Below, piece after piece: positions 34,862-47,465 of a stretch of 64,000 bases of DNA. This DNA is from Pogostemon cablin (taxonomy: Eukaryota; Streptophyta; Magnoliopsida; Lamiales; Lamiaceae). Below the pieces are notes generated by a model. That model was given only the letters and a program-made list of their open reading frames with translations. It ran no database searches and was not told the origin of the DNA. A program made the translations under genes and the position numbers. Where the stretch lies: positions 37,575,105 through 37,639,104 of the forward strand of contig CM042963.1 in NCBI GenBank assembly GCA_023678885.1, in the 5' to 3' direction. Numbering within the stretch: the stretch's first letter is position 1; each line of letters starts with the position of its first letter.

Positions 34862-35660
34862 TTCAATATTTTACTTTTACTTTTCTATATTTTAGAATAT
34901 AATGAATATTTAAATTTTGGATTAAATTATGAATGGATGGTACTATAAACTATAAATATAATTTTTGTGGTTATCTTAATGGATATAATCATTAAAGTGC
35001 ATACAAAATTCAATAAGTAACATAAGTTTATTTTTGTATATTGCAACATTACAATTTTATAATTTGTTTATTATCTATATTTATTATATATGTTACTATA
35101 TATTTTTTTAAAATTAACAAATTAAATATATATTTATTGAATAAATTATTTAAAAATTCAATATATTTTTCTTTTTTGAAAAATAGCATTTAGATGTGAT
35201 AGAAAATGTCACACACATCGGAAAGACTAGAAATGTTGATGTGAAAGGCAAACCAACAGAGATGATTGTTATTACACTTGAAGATGAAGAGTATAATATT
35301 TTATAATTTATTGGGTACCATTTCACTTTTTAAGATATACGATTAATTCTTTAATAAAAGTTTGTATGAAGTTGGACATCTAACTGAATTCTATTTAATA
35401 AAAAGCAGTATGCTCGTAGATTTGTATTTCTTTATTAATACATGTAGACTTGAATTTAATACGTCAAACTATTAAAAATATGAGTTAGTCTCCTGTGCTC
35501 CCGGGGATACACCGTGTCCCCATGTAAACACAAGAGTTTTAGTATTAAAATTATTGTGTTCACATGGACACGGTGTGTCCCCAGGGGCACAGGAATTTTT
35601 GCCTAAAAATATTATTTTATTAGGTGCATAGAATGAATAAATAAATTTATTTAAGGGAGG
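34340..35660. other. AT-rich intergenic DNA with MITE debris
   Basis: No gene. A Stowaway right end (CAGACGGAAGGAGTA) stops at 34478 with family phrases before it but no clear left end. A (TA)n run is at 34824-34855. 35488-35605 is a small inverted-repeat element (described separately). The rest is AT-rich. Confidence 0.5.
35488..35605. mobile_element. Short hairpin MITE with CACGGTGT(G)TCCCC arms
   Basis: The left arm CCTGTGCTCCCGGGGATACA and the right arm (TGTGTCCCCAGGGGCACAGG, inverted) pair over about 40 bases around an AT-rich loop. Related phrases (GGGGACACGGTG, GACACCGTGCTCCC) occur at 32700, 32885 and 55523. Confidence 0.7.
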
Positions 35661-36441
35661 ATTACTACTAGGTACACTAAAAAATATTAATTACTACTCC
35701 CTCCGTCCCATATTTGTCTTCATAGTTACTGTAGACACGAAGTTTAAGAAAAGTTACTTTTTGACCAACTTTATTGACTTTTGAAGGGTATTGTGGTATT
35801 TTTAAGTAATAAATAAATTATAAAGTATGTTATGTGTGTTAGGTGAGAGTGATATTTTTGAAATTAAGGTAACTTTTGAGGTTGTTGGTTAATGTGAAGT
35901 TTTCTTTTTTGGGTGGTAAAGATAAATGTGGGACGGACGAAAATAGAAAGTGTGAAGATAAATGTGGGACAGAGGGAGTATGAAATACAAACATACAAAA
36001 ATATTAATACTAACTACATAAATATATAATGATATTCCAATATTATCCCTACAATGTGCTGCACATAAATATTTGTGTGCAACAAAAGTTCATGTGCAGC
36101 AAAAGTGTGTGTAGTAAAAAAAGTGTGTGCAGTAAAAAAAAGTATGTGCAGCAAAAAAGTTTGGTGGTCCGATGGTGGTCCGGCAGAGCTCCGACGACGG
36201 TGGTCCAGTGACTTTCAAGCGGCCAGCCGTCGGCTCGGCAGTGCTCCGGCGACAGCAGTCCGACGGCTTTCTGACGGCCGGTCGGCGGTCGGGCAGTGCT
36301 TCGGCGATCGGCCGGCGGAGGCTGCTCGGCGACCGGCCTGCTGTGGGTGAGTGTTTAGGATTTGTGGTTTAAAAGTGTATGAGTTTAGGGTTATATTTGG
36401 TATTTTACTTTAATATTTTAAATCAATGTACCTCATAGTAA
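35661..36441. mobile_element. Inverted-repeat element with GC-rich interior and nested Stowaway
   Basis: The left end, ATTACTACTAGGTACA, and the inverted right end, TGTACCTCATAGTAATT, match over about 17 bases. Inside are a Stowaway insertion (35695-35980), a four-fold short repeat around TGTGCAGCAAAAAAGT (36085-36160), and a strongly GC-rich block (36160-36345) unlike its surroundings. The open frames over the GC block are low-complexity Arg/Ser/Gly translations and not credible genes. Confidence 0.6.
35695..35980. mobile_element. Stowaway MITE, 286 bp
   Basis: Ends TACTCCCTCCGTCCCATATT and ATGTGGGACAGAGGGAGTA, with a second inner copy of the right-end motif (GGGACGGACGAAAATAG) just before it, as is usual in this family. 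Confidence 0.92.
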
Positions 36442-36864
36442 TTACGGGTACAAAGTGTGTACATATGAGTAATTTTTTTATTTTTTTGACAACAAGAAAA
36501 TTATTTATAAAAAATAATAAATGTATCTACATAAATTTAAAATAACTTGCAATGTATTAATATAAAATAAATAAAGAATGCATATTTTTCCCTCAACTAA
36601 AATTATAGTCATTAGATTTTTTTCGGGTCAAATAAAATATTATAATTATATTTATTCAAAATCAATATAATTAATTTTTATTAAAAGATATAAATTTAAA
36701 ATAAAAAATAAATTACAAATATGATACTAGTTCTATTAATAATTGAATGATCAAACTGTGGTATTACATTTTCATGATGTGATTATTAAACTGCAAAAGT
36801 ATGAATGCTATTAATTATTGAATGATCAAATTTTGGTATTACATTTTCATGTAATATAGTGTAG

Positions 36865-38000
36865 TGTTATTGGGTAAAGTACTCAGCCCAGATCGCTATA
36901 GGGAAAGCCTAAGAAAATGGGCCCAATAAGGAGAGGACATATGAATAATCTAAAGGCCCACGATATACCCGCGTAACAAGGGGATAAATCTCGAATGGAC
37001 GGAAAGAATAACCCCTAGGAAGTACGCCTAGATTCCAGGTGTTGGAGAACACACTCCAGATCATATAAGAGATGCCAGCAGTGACTTGGATACTCTTCCA
37101 AATCAGTTTTACTTGATTCCCTTTTAGCCAATCAGAAAGGAAAGGTTATAAGAGCATCGAATATGTTATAGGATGATTCTACAATAAGACACATGATAAT
37201 CTTTTAGTGGTAAGAACAATCTAGAAGGCAAAAGAGTATCTACACTCATAGGAGAAGGAAAAAGAAAATATAAATAGGAGAAATTATAAACTAAATGTAC
37301 GTTTTACTTACTCAATACATGAATGAAAAATACAAAGGCCCAAGAGCCAATTCTGCAAAATATCTCTATCTTCTTCACCTTCCATAGATTATCTCATGTT
37401 TGATCTTGTTTAAGTCCTCACGACAAAAAAGAGCATCAACATATTGTGCCGTTTGTGGGAAACATTCAAAAAAATTCCTAATCATGAAAGAAGAGGAATC
37501 TTTCTACACACCGGGAGGCACTCGTCATCACCGGTGAGTCGTTAGAAGTGAAGGAAGAATGCATGTCCATATCCCAAACCTCCCAAATGAGCAAGCTGCT
37601 ATGGATCCCATGATGTTCACACCGCAGACGTTGCTGAAGATACCCATTCTGGTGGATCCAGAGAAAACGAAGAAGATACAGGAGAAACTTCAATCGCTAT
37701 TCAAAGAATATGCCACTCAACAGGTTCAGCTTATTAGGCTTAATTTCGAAGGGGTTGTGCCACCTGCTCAGGCAGAAGACCTTTCGTGAGAATTTAAATC
37801 GAAGAAAGGAGATCTCCGAACAAGGACGAGCGGATCCTCCACATAATGATGCAAGGTGGATTATCAATGAATCTCGAGCTAGGCAAAGTCTACCAGAGCC
37901 TAGTATAGATAAGGCGCCGAGAGTACGAGTCCAGGACCGACTAGGTCTGATGAGAGTGGAAATTCATATATTTTCTGATTCAGTTTGATATCTCTTTGAG
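36865..38000 (+). mobile_element. Truncated LTR retrotransposon (probable Ty3/gypsy): LTR plus gag start
   Basis: A probable LTR (36865-37441) begins TGTTATTGGG and ends CATCAACA, with a TATA-like AATATAAATAGGAG at about 37267. Directly after it comes GTGCCGTTTGTGGGAA, the junction phrase common in plant gypsy elements next to the primer site. Reading frames after it (37559-37789 and 37710-37988, in different phase) look like the start of gag. No protease, RT or integrase follows and no second copy of the LTR was seen. The 3' part is lost. Confidence 0.72.
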
Positions 38001-38074
38001 TGTTTAATTGATATTATTTGTACAAATCTTTATACTTTGAATTATTATCGATAAAAGGTGCATGAGAGGTATTT

Positions 38075-39240
38075 TGTTATGTTTTGATAGGAAAAAGGAT
38101 CAAGAACGCGAAGTTGGAATGAAGGATGAATTCGTGCTCCTTGCTATCAAACAGACGTCCAAATTCCATAATTTTTCTGTATTAGTGTAGAGATCCAAAT
38201 TAGTCATGTGATATATGGTTGGAAAGCTACGGAAGAGAAGATTATTTTGGCTCAAGAAACACCTTGATCGGATTTGAAACGAGAAAGTTATGATTAAAAC
38301 GGTAACGTCGCGCAAGCTATTCCTGCTCAGCACGACTATGTATTTTTGCATGACTTGTTATACTTTCAAATATTAGATTTTCTATGAGTCCTATATATGG
38401 ATAGAAAGTCAAGGAAGAGAGGATCGCGTGGGCGCAAGAATCACTCAAATCGGAGACCGAATAAAGAAGTTATGCTAAAAACTGTGAAGTCGCGTAGGCT
38501 GCTGAAGCGCGCGCGGCGGCTGCGCGAGCGTGGGCATGCGTGAACAAGATGTTGCACGTTTTCCAACAGTGTGAAGCATATTTCCAGCCGTGTGTGGGAT
38601 ATTGTCACACAGTTGCTACCGTGTGACAAGACACGAAGCCGTGCAAGGAGAATTCGTGCACGGTTGCTGCCGTACGACAACATACGATGCCGTGTGATAG
38701 TGCACGCCACCGTGCGTGATTCGCTCGATGCGTGTGTCAACCATGTGAGGGTCGTGTGAGATGTGTGGCCCAATCCTTATTCGTCACGTCATTTATTTTG
38801 GCCCAAGCCCATTCCTCCCCTATAAATACTCCAGTTCTGAATTCACGAGGGAGAACAGACCCTTCACGCCACCATCAGCGGCACACAGTGCCCTAATTCC
38901 TCCATTATTCACCACCTTCCATCCATCCACCTGAGAGACGATTGGAGTTGCTACTTGGATTGGAGACGGAGATTCCGACGGAGATCGTAATTGAAGAGAC
39001 GGAGTCCTCAAAAAAGGGTTCTTTATCTTTAATTATTTTTCTTTGTTATTTTAGAACAATGGTTAGGGTTTATTGCATCTTTGTGATTTGCCCTCGTAAA
39101 TCCATAGGCTATGTTTATTTGTTGGTAATGTTAGGGCGCTAAAACAGATTTGACTATGTGATTTGATTGTCCTAGACTTGAATTTATTATTCTGCAGAAT
39201 GTTTATTTCCTTATTGAAGAGGATATTTTGAGACTTCATA
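38075..39240 (+). mobile_element. LTR-like sequence of a second retroelement
   Basis: It contains two diverged tandem phrases (GGAAAGCTACGGAAGAGAAG and GAAAGTCAAGGAAGAGAGGA, each followed by a GAAACGAGAAAGTTATG-like part) often seen in plant gypsy LTRs. A GC-rich block rich in CCGTG(C/T)G (38480-38760) follows, then a TATA-like CCTATAAATACTCC (38818) and a leader. Borders were not resolved; start TGTTATG at 38075 is a guess. Confidence 0.45.
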
Positions 39241-39244
39241 TCAA

Positions 39245-39410
39245 TGATTAGAAAACCGGACCGAACCAGCCAGTTCGATCGGTCCAACCGGGAACCGGCC
39301 GAGAAACCGGTCCGGAGAGGCATATAAAATCGGATGGGGCATCAAACCGGGAAAAATCGGGTTGAATCGGTTCGGACCGAGAAAACCGGATGGACTGGGT
39401 GACCCGGAAA
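39245..39410. repeat. AACCGG/CCGGTT-rich cluster, hAT-like subterminal repeats
   Basis: A dense run of AACCGG, CGGTCC and GGTTCGG motifs in both orientations, as in the complete hAT MITE at 62126-62534. Ends and an 8-bp target duplication were not found, so it is likely a remnant. Confidence 0.5.
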
Positions 39411-39850
39411 CCGCCGATTCCCCCTTTTTTATTTTTATTTTATTTTAAATTTATTTTTTTAAAAAAAACATTAACACTTAACAGCTTCTCATCACGTGTA
39501 AGGCTTAATTAATATATAAGAAAGACAAAACAACTAATTACTTAAATTTAAATATTTTTTTAATTATTTGATGATTTTTTTAATTAAACATATAAATTTA
39601 TAGTTCATTTTAGGACACACTTGATGTATTTTTAATGTTTATTTATTTATATTTCAAATTGTATTAATATATATATTTTTAATTCACTAACTAGTTAATT
39701 AATAACTTAATGGCCCGTTTATTTGACCCGCCTTTCATTTACGTATATTGTTTTGTTTTGGAATTTCTATATCTACGCAGCCAAGCCAGAGTAAAGAGTA
39801 TAACCCTTGAGTGGAACCCTCACAGGAGCCCGCTGCTTCTGTGTTCATCA
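39411..39850 (+). promoter_or_regulatory. Upstream region of the lysine-rich protein gene
   Basis: AT-rich to about 39710, then a change to GC-balanced sequence up to the ATG at 39851, taken as promoter and 5' UTR. An in-frame ATG exists upstream at 39710, but the sequence between is unlike protein and the downstream ATG opens onto a basic N-terminus (MAKRRREPDSD). Confidence 0.45.
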
Positions 39851-42800
39851 ATGGCGAAACGACGTCGTGAGCCCGACTCAGACGCAATAGTTTCAGAATT
39901 TCCCGAGTCCAATGCGGTATTCGTCGACACCAGCCTCGACACCCACCTCGTCATTCTTGTCTCCAGCTCGGATACAGTATCAGATTTCAAAAGTATGTCT
40001 ACCATTTCGACTCATACACTTTTGTGTGCTTTTACTCTATTTGTATTATTTCTATACGGATAAAATACTATATGTGCGCATGAAAGTGCATAATGTATCC
40101 ATTGAAATTTGATTGATTTAACTTATTTTGAAGTTGTTTTGCAAATATTTATCTGGAATGGAATCTTATTGGGTTGATGATGAACTCCTAATCATGATTA
40201 CTCGAAAGTGGTTTTGTAATTGGATTTATTAAGCCAATGTTTTAAAGGTGTAATTAATTTTGCAGGCATTAATAGTTTTGTTTTTGTTTGTCTTTTTGTG
40301 TTTTTCTTTTTCTGATGAAGTGTTTATTCGGCCAATCTTTTATTTATGTTTTCTGTGCATCTGTCCGCGCAGAGAATATGGCAATGGAGCATAAACTGTG
40401 TTTTCCTACCTTTGGTGAGATACAGATCCTTTCTGTGAAGGTAAATATGTTGTTTTAGAGCTCTATTAGTTGAGTTATTCAATCATGCTTCATTGATTAT
40501 GTTGGTTGTTCTTGGTTAGGTGGCACGCAGATCAAACTTTTATAATTTGTCCGACATTATGCCCCTTTGGAGTGTGTTTCATGGGGTGGTTACAGGGAAT
40601 TGGTTTCTCTCAGCCGTCATTTGCCGGGTTGACTCATGCCACTCTATCAAAAACTCCTCTGATCTTGATGATAACTGCAGAGTTGTATCACCTGATGTAA
40701 ATGGGATTCAGGTCCTCCCGATGCCCCTGGATATTGGTGTTGCTAAAAGGCATGTAGAATCAGAAATGTTAGCTGAGGATAGGTTTGAGAACACCATGGA
40801 GGAGACATCAGCTGATTTTCGGAGCAAAAATTGTTTGAATGAAAAACATTTCGCCAGTAACAACCATCCGAGGAAGAAACGTAGACTGAGGAAGACGGAA
40901 GATAAAACTCATAATTCTACCTCTGACTCTGAGAATGCTCATGCCTTGTTGCAAAAAATTGATAAGGATACATCAGAACACGAAAATGTTAGTTGTGGAA
41001 ATTTAAAGATTGATACAACAAAGGAAAATCTAGAAGGTGGGATTCTACTTGAGCAAAATGAGCGCTCAGTATCTGATGCAATTGTTGAAGTCTCAATTGT
41101 GAGAAATGATCATTTGGAGGGAACACATCTCAGTAATTCAGCACAAAATAGTTTAGGAAGCGGTATTGCCTCTCAAAACCCTTTTGTATCCAATGAAATG
41201 AAGAAGAATGAGGACAATGTATTAGAGAGCAAAGTGGACGATGAACTTGCCCATGATTCTGCATCAAAATATTTGGATGGTGTTTCTATTGATGTAGTAG
41301 ATCGCTCTACTATATTGATGGACACTGGCAGCGGAGTGAGAAAGGTGGATACTTTTGGAAGTAAGAGAAAGAGAAGGAGAAAGGGTGAAACTACGAAAAG
41401 ATGTTCTGAAAGTTCTAAATCTGGAAAAAAGGAAGAAGAATATGGCTCTTTTGTGCATGATGATGTAGTTATAATGGCTTTAAAAGGCATAGCTTCAGAC
41501 CATCTTGATCCAAAATTAATGCTGGATGTAGATGCTACAATAGAACCTGAGATCTCTTGTGGCATCAACAAGAAAGAGAGGAAGAAAAAGATGATGTGGA
41601 AAAAGAAGTCTTTGGACACTAACCCAGAGACTTCAGGCGTTGAACAAACTGAGAATCGCATGAGAGACTCTTCTGGATTGCTTTTTTCATCAACTGATCG
41701 TTTCCCAGAGGAAACTGGCAATGAACAAGGCATCCTACATAATCATGGAGTGGATGTTCAGATGCCGTTGGATAGCTCCAGTCTAGATGCTCGGGAAACT
41801 GCACGAGGCATTAACAATGAGGTGGATTTTGATGTATGTGAGGGGCAATCTTTACGCAATACTGCGGAAAAGAGTAATTCAGGAAGTCCTATGACCTCCC
41901 AAAACATTTCAGCTTCTCATGTAAAGAAGAAAGAGGACAATCTATTAGAGTATAAATTGGATGCTGAACTTACCCAAGATGGTCCAACTAAACATATGGA
42001 TGGAACTTCTGTTAATGTACCAGATCATTCTGCGATGGATGCTGGTGGTGCAATGCGAGACGTCAATGCTGATGTAATTAAGAGGAAGAAAAGGAAAGTC
42101 CTGAGGACATCTGGAGTCCAGGACACAACAGCCATGCAGCAAACTGGAAATGGTGAAACCATGAAGGCATATGCTGAAACTCCTAGATCTAAATTAAAGG
42201 AAAAGGATGAAAATTTGCCTTTTGAGCATGATGATGGAATTGTAATGCCATCGAAAAGAATAGCTTCAGATCATCTTGATCCAAACTTAATGCTAGATGT
42301 AGATGCTGGAATGGAAGCTGAAATCTCTATTGGCGTGAAGAAGAAACAGAAGAAAATGCGGAAAAAGAAGTCTGACAACACTAACCGAGAGACTTCAGGC
42401 GTTGATAAAATTGATAATTGCATCAGTGGCTCAGGTTCGCTTCCTCTATCAACTGATGTCTCAGTGAAAACTGGCAAAGAAGAAGGCATCACACATCATG
42501 AAGGGGAGGGTGTCCAGATGCTGTTGGACAGCACCACCCATCTATGCACTCCGGAGACTGTTATTAACATATGTGAGGCAGATTCTGTGATGTTAACTCA
42601 ATCTAAGCAAGCTTTGGAAGATTTAGGCTATGGGGAGAAAAAGGCAGATAAAAAGAGTCAAAGTCCTGCTAATTTCCATGCAGATACTCCTGCTCTGGGA
42701 ACAATTAGTCCAATTCTCGAGTGCAATCAAGTGGGCTGGAGCAGTGAGAACACAGGAAATAAGGATAGAAAAGCATCAAATAAAAGAAAGAAGCGAAAGC

Positions 42801-45074
42801 TTACCTCATCAGAAGTCCAAGTAGGGTTGCCAGTTGAGGATCAACTAGTTGGTCTTGAAAGGGAAGGGATTAACTTTAAGGAGTATTTTGTGCCTGGCCA
42901 TGACCAGCATAAAGTTGATTCTGGTGGCAAAGTAAAGAAAGCTATCAAGTCAAAGATGGAAACTTCGAAAAGAATGAAAGACAATGATTTACCTTCTGTT
43001 TGCAATTCACCTGAACCACCAAGCTCTATCAAGTCCTTTGAAAATATTAAATTTGATAATAGGAAGGATCGTAGAATGAGTAAGGGAGGCTCAGATCAAG
43101 GGGTGGAAGATTTTAATCCGAGGCGTGAGATAACTCTTCAAAAACCTGATGATAGTCTTGCTGCATCTTCTTGCCTAAACAAAAAGAACCAAACTTTATA
43201 TGAATCAACCTTAGTAAGGTCCGAGATATTATCCAAAAAACAGGGAAACAAAGGATTGCAGCTGGGATTGAATGTGACAAATGCAGTAGTAATGAAGACT
43301 CCGCAGAAGAAGAGCTTATTCGCCCAATCAGGAGCAATTTTTAAGGACAGATGTGGTGAAAGTTCTGGTGATGAAAATGGAATCATGAATTCAGATGGTA
43401 GCACTGTCTGTCCATCAAATAGTTCCTCTGTGTCAGGTGACTCGGTTGGGGATAGTGACTTGAGCCAGGATTCAACTGCAAATGGTTTGTTTGATACATG
43501 CACTCAAGTTCTTCTTTTTTCTGTTTTCGGATAAACTCTTTTGTATGTGTCTTGTTTACTTCTATATATGTGGGTAAATGTTTTGTGTATTGGACTAAGT
43601 TTGTTATGATGATACTAGGAATTGTGTTCCCTTGAATCTCATGAATTTTGCTCAGTGTAGATACTTTGCTTTTATTCCATATTTTGATTTAAGCAATTTG
43701 AAGGCAGTGTTCACACTACAATTATCCATCAGTTTTAAAGTTCGTATGATTTTCTAAAAAAAAAGGGTTTGAGTCGAGCACTATTGCCCTAGGATTTAGT
43801 AGGTTGCAATGTTGATTGGAGACAAGTTTATTTTACTTCTGATTTAAAATAGCTTTTGTTGACGTCTATGGGAAAACTTCTATTCTGGATATTAGGGATT
43901 GTCTACTTTGTTTACAAAATACTAGTTTATGCCGTTTACTTTTTTTTCCATCTTGGTATTTTGTGTGGAACCTGTAATAATTTCTGTATTCTTACTGATG
44001 ATGGATCTAATGCTGCAGAAGGAAAATCTACTGGACGAAGAAACATGTCAAAGTTGGAGTAAGTCCATTATCTATTTCCGGCCTTTAACTTTTAGCTCTC
44101 TTGGCACTATTGATACTAACCAACTCTGGTTTCTGATTGTTGACATTTGAGTAGCATTTATCAGAATAAAATATCTGGTATCTCTGAGTTTTATCTCACT
44201 GTTGTGTTGTCCATGTAGTGTATAGCACTAGATGCCATTAGGGGCTCGGGGCCTTGTATCTAGATAGGGCCTGGTAGTGGCTGTTTCAGGAAAAAGGGAT
44301 GCAGACAAGGGGATATTAGGGCCTTGGCAGGGGATTTTAATACTCCTTCCGTCACATGAAGATTTGCACCATTACAGTATGCGCGGAGTTTAAGAAAAGT
44401 TACTTTTTAATTATCTTTATCAACTTTGTGGTTGCATTAGGTAATAAAAAAAGAGTTAAAGTATATTGTGTTAAATGGGTGACATTTTTTATATTAAAGT
44501 ATGTTTTGGGGTTATTGGATTGAGGACGTATTTTTCCCTCTTCGAGAGGTGCACATTATCGTGGGCTAGACAGAAATGGAAAGAGTCGAAGCCCAGAGAA
44601 TCTGTCTGACGAAAAGCATCTATTTTTGCTATTTGGTGATACTTGTGCAGTCAAAAATTACATGTAGCGTGCTCATTGTTGCAGGATGGTGGGAGTAAGA
44701 TTTATCTATGTGCTCCCAGTTATGATAAAATTGCCTTTTTCCGTGCGCACATTCAGACACATTGGATTTATAGTTATTTTTGTGTTGGAGATATAATCTT
44801 TCAAACACACTGGCACCAGAAATAAAATAATCATGCACTTTATATTGCTTGTGATCTCTTACCATTGTGCATTCTTAATTTTAGGCCATTGCCATTGTCA
44901 TTAACTGATGATCTACAATTTTGCATTGGTTACTGCCACAGACTATCTGCTTCTACGGAACTGACGATGGATATGATCCTCAAAAGCTCTAAGCGCTTCA
45001 AGAAGGCCAAGCTCCAGGCCTCTCAAAATGAAGATGCTCAAAATGAATATGTTCCTGAAAGTCAGCCCAGTTAG
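39851..45074 (+). CDS. Lysine-rich, probably nuclear protein of unknown function
   Basis: Proposed exons: 39851-39992, 40373-40440, 40520-43484, 44019-44058 and 44942-45074. All have GT/AG borders and matching phases (1, 0, 1, 2), giving 1115 aa. Residues 30-110 form a compact conserved-looking region (THLVILVSSSDTVSDFKKN, LCFPTFGEIQILSVKV, FYNLSDIMPLWSVF) that could be a small beta-grasp fold; this is a guess. The rest is hydrophilic, with many basic clusters usable as nuclear signals (RKKRRLRK, KRKRRRKG, KKKQKKMRKKK, KRKKRKL). Residues about 287-484 and 529-737 are a diverged internal duplication (IASDHLDP-LMLDVDA in both). The C-terminus reads MDMILKSSKRFKKAKLQASQ and ends VPESQPS. I do not recognise the family. 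The two 3' exons rest on phase and homology-free splice reading, so they are less sure. Confidence 0.78.
44340..44595. mobile_element. Stowaway MITE in the last intron
   Basis: The left end TACTCCTTCCGTCACATG and the inner right motif GTGGGCTAGACAGAAATGG are recognisable; the outer right end is eroded. It sits in the 884-bp intron before the final exon of the lysine-rich protein gene. Confidence 0.7.
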
Positions 45075-45629
45075 AGCCAATCTCTCAGCCTTGACTGTCT
45101 CTCTTTTAAGACTCGTATTTCGTATACTCTGATAATCTCTTACCTTTTGCTGGCCAAAATCCTGGTGTTGTCCCCAGAACTGTTTTAGGCCTCTATATTT
45201 AAGACAGGAGGATCATTTTTATCTTCCATCTTGGTACTTTTTGTTTTTAATGCATGCAGTGGCTTCAGCGCATACCCAACCATTTCAATGGCAAATTTTG
45301 TTTAGCTTTGTTTCTAGTCATAGTGATTGGGAGAATCAGTTTTGTTGGTGGTGTAATTTAAATCATGTTGTGAATGATATACACATTTTGAACATCTATT
45401 GGAAAAAAATATTTCTGGACTTGCCATGCGTTCTGGTGTTGTTTTAAAAAAATGTCGAGTCGAAATGTGTTTTGTTTCCGGCTTAAATGCTGTGGTAATT
45501 TAGAGAATCATACGTTTTAGATAGAAAAGAATTGTGGCTTGGCTGTGTGATAGAAGGTAGGGATGGCAAATAGTGAGTATCAAATTCAGTTATCCATACT
45601 CTTTCAGAGTTTATATAAATATTATGAGG
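45075..45629. other. 3' flank of the lysine-rich protein gene
   Basis: Holds the 3' UTR and downstream DNA. No other gene seen. Confidence 0.5.
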
Positions 45630-46210
45630 TTGTTTGCTTGTAGGGATTACTATCTTTCAGAGTTTATATAAATATTATGAGGTCGTAGGGATTAGGGGGT
45701 GATTGATGCACTATCCCTCGTAATATCATGCTTGTGTTAATATATTCATAATAATACCTTGAACTAGGTATTAATTTCAGCTCAATATTAATAATACTAT
45801 TTTCTTGGTATTGTGTATCACAATGCTATCTAGGTATTAAATGTAATTTTATCATTATATCCTCAATAATAATAATAATAATAATAAATAATAATGATAA
45901 TACTTAGTAATATTAATAATAATAACAATTAATAATAATAATAATAATACAATGAAGGTAAATATGTCATTATTTTTTAATACTCAATAACAAATATAAA
46001 ATAACTAATACATGCCTATCAACAATCTCATTTTTCCATAATACCAAGCATCTAATACATGCTTATCAACAATCTCAGTTTTCCATAATACCAAGCATCA
46101 ATATAATTAATCATTAATTCAAATAAATTCCATTATACACAATCTATGTATATTCCACACCCACTAGCAAACGAGTCTCACACCCACCAGTGGGTATGGG
46201 ATATAAATGG
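45630..46210. mobile_element. Tourist-like element with TAA core (third family copy)
   Basis: The left end GGTTGTTTGCTTGTAGGG and right end ACTAGCAAACGAGTC (inverted GACTCGTTTGCTAGT) match the family at 15676 and 22405, including the phrases TACTCAATAACAAA and CATAATACCAAGCAT near the right end. The core is a TAA array (45870-45955). A 54-base phrase around CATGC(C/T)TATCAACAATCTCA is tandemly repeated at 46005-46100. Confidence 0.65.
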
Positions 46211-47104
46211 ATTGTGTATAAATTACATCCAAACGAGCCTTCTAATCCCTGAACAAACTCAAGTACTTGCCTTCAGAGCTCAAGTGACAGATCCATGATG
46301 ACTGCATATCTAAAAGTTGATATTTTAATTGATTAAATGATGTATTAACGAAGGTTTTGGAATCATCACTAGTTAATCACTATAAGAGACATTCAAAGCA
46401 TTGTGCTTGCTGAAACTGAAAGTGAGCCATTATTTCTCATTTTATAGTTCCCTTGTTAAGTGAAATGTTATTCGGATTCATCTTCGTTCTGCTGTTAAAA
46501 ATTTAGAACAACTTATTTGAGCAAAACTATCGTCTTTTATTTCCTAATAGTTGCAACTTCGAAGCATATAAAAGGTACTAATTACATAAATAATTAAATT
46601 AAAGATTGATTTTTCTGATACAGTATTAGCACTTTTGCAGGCATGGATCGCTGTATCTTCGGAAGTGTTGACTCTTATGGTCACTTATTGTTTTTGCATT
46701 GGATGTCAACAGCATAGGTCTTTTCAAACCCCCCACCCTCCTCTTATCTTTTTTTTTTTTTTTTATTGGTGAAAAAAACTTATTTCAGTCATATCATAAC
46801 GTTACCAACTTTTTTCAATAAACCGTTTGTTTTTGGTAATTTTTAAATCATGCTCCTGAGAAGTTGACATAATTCGTCGGCACTTGTCTCAAACTGACAA
46901 CCCAGAAGCTAATATTTCAACCTATTATTTACTTGATGTGAAACTAAAGTAGATTAAAACATCCCGTAAATTGAACTCTGGATTGATCCCCACAGTTCAA
47001 TTGGAGCATTGCAAGCATAATTTCCTCATCCTGACTTCTCTCAGTGCTTGTCATGTGATATCTTTGACGAATGAGAGGATTTATTTGTATTATAGGACTT
47101 TTAC
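46211..47104. other. Intergenic DNA
   Basis: No gene or clear repeat. A T-rich tract lies at 46748-46765. Confidence 0.5.
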
Positions 47105-47456
47105 GGGTAAATATCAAAATTGGTCCCGTAAGTATGATGTTTTCCAACTTTAGTCTTTTTTTATTGTAATTCTCAATTTTGATCCTTTTTTGTCCACTTT
47201 TAATTCTTTTAGTCCAAATTTAGTCATTTTTGTCCAAATTTAGTCCTTTATGTTAAAAAAAGTCCGAAAATGGTCCGAAAGTGTATACATTTAGGACAAA
47301 AAATGAACAAAAAAAGGACCAAATTTTGAAAAAATGATCAAAATTGGACCAAAATGACTAAAAGCGGACAAAAAATGACCAAAATTGAGAATTGCAAAAG
47401 AAAAATGACTAAAGTTGAAAAACCCATACTTACAGGACTAATTTTGATATTTACCC
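47105..47456. mobile_element. MULE-type hairpin MITE, 352 bp
   Basis: The left end GGGTAAATATCAAAATTGGT pairs with the inverse of ACTAATTTTGATATTTACCC at the right end. Nine-base flanks GACTTTTAC (47096-47104) and GACTTTTAT (47457-47465) differ at one base, the Mutator-type target size. The whole element is one long, imperfect palindrome built on AGTCC/GGACT phrases. Confidence 0.82.
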
Positions 47457-47465
47457 GACTTTTAT

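Noticed and set aside
41173..41733. 186-codon minus-strand open frame
   Set aside because: Shadow of the plus-strand lysine-rich protein, rich in Phe/Leu/Ser because it is antisense to Lys/Glu codons.
39851..45074. Identification of the lysine-rich protein as coilin
   Set aside because: The N-terminal arrangement and lysine-rich body gave a passing resemblance, but the coilin N-terminal and Tudor-like C-terminal signatures are not there.
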